From Lolium rigidum (Eukaryota; Streptophyta; Magnoliopsida; Poales; Poaceae), in contig NC_061514.1 in NCBI RefSeq assembly GCF_022539505.1, positions 249,786,124 to 249,850,123 on the forward strand: 64,000 nucleotides of DNA, in the 5' to 3' direction. This document shows, piece after piece, positions 45,413 to 56,700 of this stretch. Under the pieces are notes generated by a model that did no database searches, was not told the origin of the DNA, and worked only from the letters and a program-made list of their open reading frames with translations. A program made the translations under genes and the position numbers. How positions within the stretch are numbered: the stretch's first letter is position 1; each line of letters begins with the position of its first letter.

Positions 45413-46598
45413 TGATATGTTGCAAACGTATCTATAATTTTTGATGCTCCATGCTTGTTCTACACCAATTTATCTGTGTTTTATGTGCACTTTGCATCAT
45501 TTTATGACATTTATTGGACTAACCTATTAAAAAGTGCCACAATGCCATTTATTATGTCTGTTTATTGCAGAAAATGTCCAAAAATAAAGTGCTCGGAAAA
45601 TTCTGGAAAAATCACAGAAATTCTAATATACCAGAAGACCCCGGGAGCCAGAAGGAAAGCCGGAGGGGGGCTATAGGCCGCCCATACCAGGCCCAGGAGT
45701 GGCCAGCCCAGGCCCGCGCCTGGGGGTGGTATGGTGGCCTCGTGCACCCCCTCGCGTCGCCTCTTCGCCTATAAGACCCCTCTGACCTAAGAACTCCGCT
45801 ACGAACCACCCTCCGTCCACGAAAATTTCCGTAGCCACCGTCATCGCCGAAACCAAGTTTCGGGGGACAGAAGTCTCTGTTCCGACACCCTGCCGAGATG
45901 GGGAAGTGCCCCCGGAGCCATCGCCATGGACTCCACCACCTCCACTTCGACTCCATGATGGTTTGTGAGTAGTTCCCGCAGGGACTATGGGTTCTTGGCT
46001 GTAGCTAGATGGTACTATCTCCCATGTTCTTCAATACAATAATCTCATGAGCTGTCTTACATGATTGAGATCCATATGATGTAATCGGTGTTGTGTTTGT
46101 TGGGATTCGATGGATTGATCATTATGTTCAGTATATCTTATAAGTTGTGAAGTATTTGTTGCTGCAATATTGTTATGTTTAATGCTTGTCACTAGTGCAC
46201 GAGTGGCATGATCTTAGATCTAGGCTCTATAATTGTTGCTTAGATTGTATCTACAAATTGTATGCACATGTCTTTGTCCGGAACCCGAGGCCCCAAAGTG
46301 ATCTCGAATTCGGATAACCGGAGGGGATGACTTTGATATGAGGATCACATGTTTTCACCAAGTGTTAATGCTTTGCTTCGGTGATCTATTAAAACGAGTA
46401 CCTTAATTACCAGTAATTTCCTTGAGGCCCCGCTGCAAACGGGCTGGTAGGACAAAAAATGTTATGCAAGTTTCTCATTGAGAGCACGTATGACTATATA
46501 TGAAAAACATGCCTACGATATTAATAGACTGGATATTTTGTCTTAATGCTAAATTCAATTCTGTCAATGGCCCAGCTGTAATTTGTTCACCCAACACT
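45413..46598 (+). repeat. 3' LTR of D, truncated
   Basis: Starts TGATATGTTGCAAACGTATC. It matches the 5' LTR until CCCAACACT (46598), then breaks into unrelated sequence; the last about 400 bp are missing. Confidence 0.75.
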
Positions 46599-46900
46599 GG
46601 ATTACAGCTACCTATTCCTAGCCTTCACGGATCTGACTCCTGGCATAGACCTCCAAGGATCCGGCTACCTTCGTAGGTCGGTTAGGATCCGGCTACCTCA
46701 GTAGGTCGGTTCGGTTCCGGCTACCTTCGTAGGTCGGTTAGGATCCGGCTCCTTGCTTTTGGGCTGGACATCTTCCATCTTGATCAACAGTTAGGCCGTT
46801 CGGTGGACCGTAAGCTACCAGCACCATCTGTGGGCCACCCGGACTTGCCGGAATCGGACCATGTCGATGGTATACCTATGAAGTATATCCACAACACATT
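46599..46900 (+). repeat. LTR scrap with 28-bp tandem repeat
   Basis: Units at 46656-46683, 46684-46711, 46712-46739 and a partial 46740-46754, core GGATCCGGCTACCTTCGTAG. The following CACCATCTGTGGGCCACC (about 46820) resembles the start of the interior of Tat-lineage elements, so this may be a Tat LTR end. Confidence 0.4.
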
Positions 46901-47346
46901 GAATTAAGATGCAACCCTTAAGAAACAATGCATTATGATGTTAATTTGTTTCCATAGTCTACTTCTTAGGATAGCACGCTAAGAAAAAATGCATTGTGAA
47001 AGGTTTAACACTAAACAACCATATCTCTTTCTTAATTAGCATGCCACATGAGCAAATCACCTAGGATACATAGATACGACTAATCGTAGTGAAATAATGT
47101 AGACTAGTAATAACATGCATATGTTACTAGTCTATGTTCCATATGAGATTATAGTTGCTCCCTTTCTCAACATTTGCTCTCGTCTTTTATCTCTTCTCAT
47201 ATGCATGTGGAAGTTGTTGGCGTGCAGTAATTAATTGGACAGAGCCCAATCTCATATAGAGGGAGTATTATATGTGTGGCACAACATAGAAATACTTAAT
47301 TATTCTTTCGTAGACCGTAAACATGTTATATGATGATAACATAATA
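46901..47346. other. Intergenic, with a palindrome
   Basis: AT-rich DNA without coding signal. AGACTAGTAA ... TTACTAGTCT (about 47102-47134) forms a hairpin, and 47255-47268 carries GAGGGAGTATTA, so parts of small MITEs are likely. Ends could not be fixed. Confidence 0.3.
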
Positions 47347-47604
47347 CTCCCTTCATTCCTTGATATAAGGTGTATAGTTTTTCCGAAAAAACTCCCAAAT
47401 ATAAGGTGTATTGCGTAGAACCACTTAGTTGGACTTTTTTTTACGGATTCGATTGCATTTTCTTAGCTCTTGCAAACTCCTCTATTTTCTCAAAGCAATA
47501 ATTCAGGTTTAATCTTGCCCAAAATTCGTGTAACTTGCTTTCAATGTGTGTTTCTTAATTTTCGTGCTAAAAACTATACACCCTATATTTAGGAACGGAG
47601 GGAG
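47347..47604 (+). mobile_element. Stowaway-like MITE
   Basis: 258 bp with terminal inverted repeats CTCCCTTCATTCCTTGATA / CTCCCTCCGTTCCTAAATA and flanking TA at 47345-47346 and 47605-47606, the Tc1/mariner signature. It lies about 0.7 kb beyond the 3' end of the transporter gene, the usual gene-proximal place of such elements. Confidence 0.85.
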
Positions 47605-47906
47605 TATGTTATTATCCCCGTTCAGTTTATAAGTCCCGCGCTAGGTTATTAATCAGACCGGAGTACTACTCCCGCTTTAGTATACGGAGTAGTGTTTGTG
47701 AAAGGCCTAAACAGATAAGATTAATCATTGGGGAGTGGGTTCAACACTACATTTAAACGTCTGGCGTCCGTACAGACGTACAGCCAAGGGGAAGAAGCTT
47801 CTTTCGTTTGCTAATATATACTCTCCACTTACTCATACTGATCTGGTGCTGAGCTGTTTGTGCATGCAGGATATGGCAATGCTATTGGCAATATGGCATC
47901 AACAAC

Positions 47907-48044
47907 ATGTCAACACGCATGAAACTTTTCGCCGGAGTAGTATATTTCGCCGTCATGACTTTGGCCATGGTGGGCATCGTGGCAAACACACACCAAACAC
48001 ACATAAAACAAACGGCGACATCTGATCTGATGCCCGTAAAATAA
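47907..48044 (+). CDS. Possible 45-residue secreted peptide
   Basis: ATG at 47907, TAA at 48042. The N-terminus (MSTRMKLFAGVVYFAVMTLA) has positive charge followed by a hydrophobic stretch to about residue 26, like a signal peptide, leaving a short polar tail rich in Thr, Gln and His. A TATATA lies near 47815, about 90 bp upstream, and GTGCATGCAG just before 47870 could be a splice acceptor. It lies tail-to-tail with the transporter gene in DNA that is not visibly transposon. I recognise no peptide family, and short ORFs with hydrophobic starts arise by chance. Confidence 0.3.
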   Translation: MSTRMKLFAGVVYFAVMTLAMVGIVANTHQTHIKQTATSDLMPVK

Positions 48045-48093
48045 TGACATGGTGAAGCCGCGCAGGAGCCACTGAAAAGCATCTGAAACTTGG

Positions 48094-48099
48094 TTTATT
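48094..48099 (-). terminator. Candidate poly(A) signal of the transporter gene
   Basis: Minus strand AATAAA, 239 bases past the stop codon. Confidence 0.4.
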
Positions 48100-48337
48100 T
48101 CGACAGTACAATATTAACAAGGAGACGTGTGGTGCGGTGCTTGAAAGGAAACCATGCATGGTGGCTGAAAGTAGGTACAGAAATGGCGCATAGCCATCTT
48201 ATCGTCGTGGATCCATTGCGTGCCACCAGTTTCACGGTGAGCAGATCTGCATGTGTTGCTTTCCAACGGAACGTGGAACCAGTAGTGTCGCTTGACACAA
48301 TCTTTTCCGTCCCATCACTCGCCACTTGGCTCCTAGT

Positions 48338-50289
48338 TCAGACCTTTGCTGCCGCATCATCTGGCACTTGAGCTTGCAGCTCCAGGACAGGTTTACCGGC
48401 AGCGCTTATCTTGTTCATGTCGTCTTTTTCCTCCATGTTTTTGCCCCAGAGGACGTTGTATAGGCCTCCAATCAGTAGTATCCCTGCAATTATACTGCTC
48501 AAATAGAGCAGTGTCAGCAAAAAATATGTTCAGCTCTTAAGATTCAATTGCACAATTTTCTTTATACTGCAGCATAGGTTTCATCGTAGTTCAGGAAGGA
48601 TTATGATTGTACCTCCCTAGGCTAACTGCGTCTCCTAAAATCAATGAAGATATGATGATTGTGAAGATCATAGTGAGCGGCATCGACATGGCAAGGAACA
48701 CTGGCCCCCTCTTGGCGATCGTCCACATTTGCATGTAGTACGAGATGGCGGTGACGATCACGCCCTGCAACGTTATGACAGCATGAACTTCAGTTGAGCA
48801 TTTTTTTCAGTACATAATATGGAACTGCACAATGTGTCCAAGGCTCTCAAATACGTACGCTGTATATGACGGCGACCAGACTAATATTAAACCCAAGTTT
48901 CCACTTGGAGAAATCCCTCTCTGCCGCGACCGCCACGGCGAAGGCCTGCAGCGATGCACACGAGATCTGTAGCGTGGTGTTCATCAGTTTTGAAGTGTCC
49001 TCTATCAATGGCCCCTGAACAAAAAATATCAAGACACATAAGTGTCCGAACTTCTGATCCTCTAATTAAAGTATTGAGTGCTTATGTTACCTGCAACACT
49101 GTCCACAAGCCTGCTAAGATGTTGGAGAGCGTCATGAGGAAAATCCCAAACACCCATTGCTTCTTTGAATAGGTGTCTGCTCCAGAGGAGTTGCCGCTGC
49201 TGCCACCGTCCTTGAAGAGGCGGTGGTGGTTGAAAGATTTGAACATCGGCCCCTCGTAGAAGGCCAGCACGGTGACGCCAGCGATGCAGAAGAGAATACC
49301 GGCCACTTTTATGTTGCCATGGAGCTTCTTCAGTTTCATGGACTCCATCCTGTCACGAGGAGTTCGTTTCTTAGGGACAAGAACCGACATTGTAGCTTTT
49401 CCGACCTGACTTCTGATTCAGTGCGTGTGTTCTGAATTCTGTTACGTGTATACCGTTCGTTTTCTTTATTTGGCATAAGACAATAGAAATGCATGCAGTC
49501 GATTGAGACGGGAAAAGAATACAGTTTTTGCTGGACAAATAGACTGGAGAAGTGAGAGAACATAGCGCTTCAATTACCCCAAGATGACGGCAAGAATGAA
49601 GGTAACCACCGGTTGAACGTTATACAATGCTGATGAAGATGTTGCTGACGCATAATTGAGACCAAGGTTAAATAAGACGCCACATGCTGTCACCCTGAGA
49701 ACCAAATAATGTCAGGAATTTCAAAGGTTTAGCCAAGGATTCAGGGAGCTCAAAAGCTGAGATGAGTACCATGCATAATTCAAAATTTGTTACAAAAAAA
49801 AAACTAGCAGTTGTCTGCATGTGTTCTACTGTTACTCTCAGTTTGCTTTCGCTGAAACAACAACTGAATGAACTATGTGACACCAGAAGAACAATCCAAC
49901 TCACGCTAGACCGACGACTCAACAGTCAACATACCCATATAAAGCGTGTATGAACATCTTGGCGGCAATCTTCAGTGTCACCGGTTTAGCTTTTTGCCTG
50001 CGCAACAAGAGATCATGGCACACTAATGAGTTATAAAAGAGAACCAGGCAAGTAGACAGACAACGATCAAACGCAGAAGTAAACAACAATCTCACCTCTC
50101 TAGAACAAACGTAGCAGGGATCAACACAAGTGCAGCGGTGGTATGCCGGTAGAACACGAACACGAAGGGGTTCATGCCTTGATCTAGCGCTATCTTGCTC
50201 ATGACATGCATGCCGGAGTACATGATCCTGATCAGAACCACCGCACCGTAAGCCTTGGCAGCGCTGGCACCACCCATCTTGATTTCCAA
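48338..50289 (-). CDS. WAT1-related protein (nodulin-21/EamA-type transporter), 7 exons, intact
   Basis: Joining 50096-50289, 49935-49997, 49578-49694, 49091-49349, 48859-49014, 48613-48764 and 48338-48494 (all minus) gives 365 codons plus TGA. Every intron (98, 240, 228, 76, 94, 118 bp) has GT-AG ends and the phases fit. The protein begins MEIKMGGASAAKAYG. It has the family's pair of EamA repeats (about residues 15-150 and 190-325) with roughly ten hydrophobic segments: FVFVFYRHTTAALVLIP, GVLFNLGLNYASAT, SALYNVQPVVTFILAV, then ISYYMQMWTIAKRGPVF and GIIAGILLIGGLYNVLWGK-like wording at the end. Length is normal for the family. Members export amino acids, auxin or related small molecules across plasma membrane or tonoplast; the substrate cannot be told here. 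A second in-frame ATG at 50277 is possible. No break seen. Confidence 0.93.
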
Positions 50290-50344
50290 GAAAGTATTGT
50301 TCTTCTACTCTCTGAAGCTATGGCAACTCAGCGTCGAGGCAACC

Positions 50345-50352
50345 TATATATA
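50345..50352 (-). promoter_or_regulatory. TATA box of the transporter gene
   Basis: TATATATA, 56 bases upstream of the ATG on the minus strand, implying a 5' leader of about 25-30 bases. Confidence 0.55.
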
Positions 50353-52358
50353 CATTGCCAAAAGCACCTGCGCCTCAACAACCTAGTAAGAGCATATGCC
50401 TTTGGTCCTGTGTGCTGCAGGACATGGATAATCCCAGCAACCTAGCTAGTGCACCATCACCTAATCAGTGATGCATGCGCCAATGGGTGAGGAAGAAAGC
50501 GAATGAAAAATGCTGGGCACCGGGGTGAGTCATGGGAGCAGAAGGGGGGAGGAAATTGGGTGACGGGTGATCCCAGCATCCACTGATGAGAATGGAAAAG
50601 ATGACAAGGAGGTGATCCGAGTCGATCCCAACTTATTTCTCAGCTAGCTGTTACCATTTGGTTCCACAGCGCCGCTGCTTTTTGGTGCAAAGGCAGAGGT
50701 TGTGTGTAACAAACCAGGCACATACTGTTTCATGTCAACATTATATGTGTTTATATGGACATGATGGAAAGGGGACACGGGAATTAGTGACCGACGGAAC
50801 AAGCAAGCTGACACGCAGAAAGCATGTGCAGATACGCAACAGAAGCGCATGGTCGGGTGCCGGTTCTAGATGTTCCCTCGGGTATATGGTGAAGGGGGTT
50901 ATCTTTTCCTTAAGACAGTTATTAAAGCACCTATATTATTTTGTTGTTTCTCCGGCCGCGATGATTGTATTCAACACCTATTTTGTTGACTGCCATATAT
51001 GGGAATTGTTCATATTGCTTTCAATATCTGAAGTTCCATTAATGTGGTGCATTTTATCGAGCCTTGGTTGATGGCATTGATTGGGGGTGAATTTCACAAA
51101 TTTTATGGTATCTACTTGTTCGACGATTGGTTGTGTCATAATGATGTCATTATGATTATAAAAACGCATGTCTGCTAAGAAGGTTAATCTCAAATGTGCC
51201 AACCTACTGCGTTTTGGATGGATGGCGACATATTAGGAGATAACATGATGTTTAATCTCTATGTGCATTTTTATTTTTTGACGGTTGATTCATGTGTCAA
51301 CCTTAGGTGATCTATGAGATGTATTGTACATAGATTTAAAATTAATTAATAAATGATTGTGTATATCTATTGCTGCAGAGGCTGAGATTATACCACTACT
51401 ACAAAGCAGACTTTCACACATGGCTAAAATGGCATGTTGCACACGGTTTACCAAACCATCACTATGCAAGGAGGAGTGATGTGCCTCTACAACGCAGCGA
51501 ACGGCTGGTTTTTGGCACATGATTTAGTTCGATACGAAACCCATGTGCAACATGAAAGGTCTTCACAAGCGGTAATTCATAATCGAGCATCCATGTTTTG
51601 GCTAATAACAAATGACCGATGTTTTTCGCCATCTATGTTTAGCTCATTATGCACAAGTTTTTGTTTAAACAAGCGGTATGCTAACTTCTTATATTGCATA
51701 TGTTTCTGCCTGCATAACTATGATACAAGCATATCTATGCCCACTTGTGCCAGTAACCCGTAATAGTATGACATCAATATTTGGATGCATGGTTCATCCA
51801 CCACAAATACATGCATTTTGACATGTAATGATTGATAGCTATACAAGAGATATACAAAGTAAATCATTTATTTTTCTTGGTTGCATCTTTGTCTTTGTAG
51901 TTACGAAACGATAATACGAACGCTGCCTTCCCAAAGACTGTGGTGGCAGTATAACCCCTGGTTGTACCACGTTTCAACATGAACCCTTGGAGTTGTTGAG
52001 GATTTTCTCAAGCGATGTGCCATAATGGACTTCCTCCTTAAGTGAAGTTCAATTCCTAACCACCAAGAAAAATATTGCACATAAATATCATTAATGTGAG
52101 AATATATAAACACAGAAAAGCTAGAAACAAATAAATGCAAGTCAAATGCTTAGCAAAGTTTCCTATAAATGCAACTGCACGAATTAGATCATCACCTACA
52201 CTGAGAGGTTGACAAATAAAAATGTAACCATGGATCAACTTCTACCATATAAGCAACTTCCACCGTATGGTCTAGCATATTAACTTGTACCACATAAGCA
52301 AATCATTCTAATACAATGCACAGATCTGATCATGAACATATAATATCAAACACATATC
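50353..52358. other. Upstream intergenic region of the transporter
   Basis: No gene recognised. CACTACTACAAAG at 51394 resembles a CACTA terminus and may mark an old fragment. The sequence 51900-52350 is AT-rich with loose repeats (ACCATATAAGCAACTTC). Open frames here have no family resemblance. Confidence 0.35.
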
Positions 52359-52620
52359 CACTACTAGGAAAACCCTTACCGCCGGCGCACCATTTTGGCC
52401 TACTGCCGGCGCACCAGAGCCCGCCGGTGCGAACAGGCCGGTGGTAACCGGCGCACCGGCTAGTGCGCCGGCGCACAGGGCTAGCTTCGCCGGCAATAGC
52501 GGTGTACCGCTGGTGCACGTGCAGCTGCGCCAGCAGTAGGGGCTGTCAGCAGTGGCGCGTGCGCCGTGCGTCGGCAGTAGGGGATGGAGGTGCGCCAGCG
52601 GTATAATCCGAAAATTCAAT
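52359..52620. repeat. CACTA terminal and subterminal repeats
   Basis: Terminal CACTACTAGGAAAACCC then repeated GCCGGCGCACC, GTGCGCCGGC and GGCAGTAGGGG motifs in both orientations. Subterminal repeats bind the element's DNA-binding protein in studied CACTA systems. The preceding host triplet is ATC. Confidence 0.8.
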
Positions 52621-52885
52621 TTTTATAGCATTTTCCAGCGTATTACAATGCATATTTATATCATCCAATACAATAGATATTTATACAACAGTACATGCAA
52701 TATGAAAAGCACATAAAGAGCCAAGTCTCATTTCGGTATCAATACACAAATAGGCAAGTCTCATTTCGAAATGTTGATTCATACAACACACATGCAACAC
52801 CGAACGACGAAGTTTCACAAAGTTAGAAGTCTCGGTACATAGTCGTCACAAGTATCGTCATACACCACACAATGTAGCTACTAAC

Positions 52886-53152
52886 CTAAACTACAATCAC
52901 ATAAAACATGACCATGGTCACGATGAGCATCATCACGAAGGCCATGATCTTCATCCGGTTCCTCCTCATGTCCCTCATCTCTCCTGCTAGATAACACGCG
53001 TATCTTCCTTCCGCCTTCACCCTAGTGGGGTATCCTTTGTAGTTGTTGTCGCTGAAGCGGTGCACCTGTCTCCGACAGTCCTCCCAGTTGTCGTAGACTC
53101 TAGGAACCCTCCCCTTGTACACGGCATATGTCGTCGGCATCTCCATGCACAA
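52886..53152 (-). CDS. Small protein: RNase H1 N-terminal-like (hybrid-binding) domain plus membrane tail
   Basis: 88 codons, intact. Residues 7-53 read TYAVYKGRVPRVYDNWEDC, RRQVHRFSDNNYKGYPTRV, EGRYACY: the pattern of the RNase H1 N-terminal / Cauli_VI domain (YAV-KGR-PGVY--W-EC--QV--F----YK-Y-T--EA), which in RNase H1 binds RNA/DNA hybrids. The C-terminus is a hydrophobic helix, IMAFVMMLIVTMVMFYVIVV, preceded by basic residues. There is no RNase H catalytic domain. It lies about 0.5 kb inside the CACTA terminus, downstream of the second gene and in the same direction. It may be a separate passenger gene or a last exon. Confidence 0.55.
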   Translation of the reverse strand: MCMEMPTTYAVYKGRVPRVYDNWEDCRRQVHRFSDNNYKGYPTRVKAEGRYACYLAGEMRDMRRNRMKIMAFVMMLIVTMVMFYVIVV

Positions 53153-53188
53153 GACAAATAAAACGTCAGTACCAATGCAATTAACAAG

Positions 53189-53603
53189 TGCGAACTCAAA
53201 TAAGAGAAATGTAGTATGAACTAAATAGCATCTGCCTCATACTTTGTCGGTAGAAACAAATATTAACATTCAGGGATGGGGTAAGTGAAGCCAAGTAGGA
53301 TGCACAACAGATTGATATTTGTGCCATCACACTAGGTTCACTCACCCCACCCCAGAGTGTAGTGACCGAACATTCTAATCATCGTCCAATGTAATTAAGA
53401 AGTGCCAACTCAATTAAAAGACAAGTAGTACGAAGTAAATAGCGTGTCTCATACTTTATTAGTCGAAACAAATATTAACATCCAGGGATGGAGTCAGTGA
53501 GGCTAGGTAGGATGCACAATAGATTGATATTTGTGGCCATCACACCAAGACTCACTGGCTCCACCCTCGAGTGTACGAGTGACCGAACATTCTAATCATC
53601 GGC
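53189..53603. repeat. Direct repeat of about 200 bp, two copies
   Basis: 53189-53387 and 53401-53603 share AAACAAATATTAACAT, AGATTGATATTTGTG and GACCGAACATTCTAATCATC in the same order. Each copy also has an internal inverted piece (GTGAG-C ... G-CTCAC). Confidence 0.75.
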
Positions 53604-53750
53604 GAACTACAAATACGAGCCATGTAAGGGTCGAGTAAATGCAAATGATTAAGGTAAAGACACCATAATCTAGAAATATATAGCAAAGTAAATGGAATTA
53701 TAGACGCAGGTTCACATGCACATCCATACAAACTAAATAAAAGCGACAAG

Positions 53751-56700
53751 TCAATCGGGCCGGAATATATAGCAATTACAGTACAGAAGTTCATGGACAT
53801 ATCGTTCAAGCTTAAGCAAAAGAGTTGCCGTCGTAGGGTCAGGTTGTAGGCTTAGGGGGAATGGACGGCAGCCCTTCAGCATGTTGAATGGCATGTCATC
53901 ATGCGACATCTCCAAGCGGAGTTCTATATCGTCATTAGGTGGTAGACTGTAGCCGTAGAAGAGCACGCCAGACCTATTGTTCACATCGTGCAGGATTGTC
54001 GTGCAAATCAACTGCTGGACGCGACCCCCGTTTTTTCTCAGCTCTCTATCATCGACATCCGCCATGTTTTTAAACCTGTTCTGAGAGTCTCTGGCAACAA
54101 TATGTCATCTTCGTACTTTATGTACTCCTGCATCTGAAGGATGGTGTACCACGCGTCCATCCCACTCGTACTTTCCTTTGTGCTTTGAGGGGGGTTGTCT
54201 TGGCGGCGAAGCCGGTGAGAGCATCATTGAGAACGGCCTTGATGTGGGTGTAGTCTTTCTTCTTGTCCCTACCCGAGTCAAGATAGATTGCATGCGAGTG
54301 TTGCGGGTGCACGACGATGAGGGTGTAGAACTTGTCTCTACGGAAAACACACGGATTAACCTTTGCAAATACAAATGAAGATATAGGATAGAATGGTAAT
54401 GGGGACTAGCGAGTGATTATTTACTCGGGGAAGTAAGGGATGAGAATGTCGCTCTTTTTAATGTTCTCCACAAGAAATCCTCGACCTGCTTGGTGGCAAT
54501 CGCCCGATCCCATCGTTGCAGATGATGCTCTCCCGCATATAGAAGGGGTCCATTATCGCGATGCATGGTGTCCCTTCCTTAACGATATGGGAAGACAGGC
54601 TAAGAGCAACTAGCCGAACCACAGAAAAGTGGAGCATTTTCATGCGAAAGACGTCGAAGATGTCATTGAACCAGATGAAGCACAAGTCCGCGGGGTACTT
54701 TTCGACAAAGTTCATGCCAGTTGGCACCTTTGCCACGTACAAAGGGTAAGCAGGAGCTTTTGAATTGAGAAGTTGCTTCTCCGCATACAGGACACAGTTA
54801 TGCAAACTCCTCATATCTGGGGTGAGTATGTTGAGGACATGCTCCGGCAGAATCGGTTCACCCAAGTGATGCTCAGGTCGCCAATTGTTTGGCAACTTGT
54901 CAAGATGTCGGACCGTGTCCTTGGATTTGGCCGCCTCCTTGGCTTTGGCCACCTTCGGCCTCTTCCGCTTCTTGGGTTGTACTGTACCACCATCCATCAC
55001 CATATTGGCCGTAGCACAGAGTGTGTTTGTGCTCAGCATCTTTTTGGCGGCGGCAACGGTGGCCTCCTCAGGTGTTTCCTCCTCAGTTGTTTCTTGAGAA
55101 TCGAACAACTTCTTGGAGCACAGATATTTTGAGGTCGCCGCGTTCGGATCTACCGGGGCAACTTGTGGAGACGTAGTAATATCCCATTGGAAGTCATCAC
55201 GTTCGTAGGCCTCGACCTCTGGCGCCGCTAGCTTTTGTGGTGGGGCGCTGACCTCTGGTGCCGCTGGCTGTTGTGGTGGGGCGCTGACCACCGGCGCCGC
55301 TGGCTGTTGTGGAGGGACGCTGACATGTGGCGCTGCAAGGTGCTTTCCTTTGCTTGTCGTCGACCCCGAGGAGGTGTTGATCCTAATTAGGGTCTTCGGC
55401 CATAGCAGTACCCAACTCTTTAGTGAGCTCAGCTTCAACGGGCTATCGGCAGCTTCCGGTTGATTAGGAGGAAGCAAATCCTCATAGCCCGGTAACGCCC
55501 GATCCACTTCAACCCGGTAAACATCATCGGGCATATCTCGTGTGTACCACTTCTTATCCCGATGCCGAATGATGGACCCCCTCGCGACATCTTTGAGTTC
55601 GTCATTCACTTTCATCAGAAAGGTGCATGGCGTTGAGAGCGCCTGCGAGAACATGTGTACGACGTTACAGAGAGGGCAAGGATGACGAAACTAATATATT
55701 AACTTGATGTACACTAGCTTAATTACCGTTAGGGCGTTGAGCTCATCTAATGTCGACAGACCGACACATGCAGCGGCGGGCGTGCAAGTGACGGAGGGGC
55801 TGCTACCCGGCATGGCCGGTGAATCCCTAGCACTTGCGACATTGCCGGCGGCCGGAGGAGTCTCCATTATAACATAGTCATTGCCGGCGGCCGGCGGCGC
55901 CATCGAGTTCCTGGCACCGAAGCTAATCACTTGCATTTGCGGCGGGGGGGGGGGGACCTTGTTTGCCACCCTCATACCATGCGACGACAACGTTGAAATC
56001 TGCTTGGATTGAAGCGGCGACTTCATCTTTGATATCAGGTACGAGCGAAGCTTTGAGTTGTGGTACCAGTTGCGGTACCAAACCAGCTTGGACTTGGGCT
56101 AGGATTGAGTCCCTCATTTCCTCCGCCTCCCGCTGCTTCCTCTCATTGCGCGCATTTTTATTGGCCGCAGACGACAAGTCATAGTGACCATGCTTGTGGC
56201 CTGTACCGGTGCCAGCCACACGGCCTCTATGCGGCCTTCTCATAGGTGAATGCTCATTAACGAGGTTTATCGCACGTACGAGAGGCTTGTCCTAGGCTAC
56301 CCTACCCTTCGACGCTTGGGACGAGGAGCCTTCGTCACATTGGGAAGGTCTTTGTCTTTCTTCTTCCTGCGGAAGAAACGTGAACCATTTAGAAATGTTG
56401 CTACAATTATATGAACGATACTTGATCTAATTAAAACGGTAAATTTCTTACCGGTTTTTTCTCCAACGATAGGACCTTCTTGTCGTTGGTGAACCAAATT
56501 ATGTCGGTTACCACCTTGGGGTCCATGACAAGTTCCCCGGTTAGTTTCTTTTTATGGTACCGGGACCTGATAAATCTTCTTTCAAGAGGGTCCTTGTACT
56601 TGAGCCAGGTGTTCTCAGTGCCGGCAATTATATAGGCCTCGTCCTCCTTCACCCAATAGGGCTCCTTTCCCTCATACCCACGGATCCCAAGGTTGTGGTT

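Larger units (their letters stand above)
40808..46598 (+). mobile_element. Coding-poor LTR retrotransposon D
   Basis: Right part of the 5' LTR (40808-41492), decayed tRNA-Asp primer site, ORF region 41683-43013, conserved hairpin 43036-43049, internal polypurine-like repeats (43641-43653, variant; 43697-43709), terminal polypurine tract 45399-45412, 3' LTR 45413-46598 (truncated). The left part of the 5' LTR is at 23392-23525 on the misplaced contig. C inserted into this LTR. Confidence 0.8.

Noticed and set aside
51394..52358. A second CACTA element starting CACTACTACAAAG
   Set aside because: Only one terminus-like sequence is seen, with no subterminal repeats or partner end.
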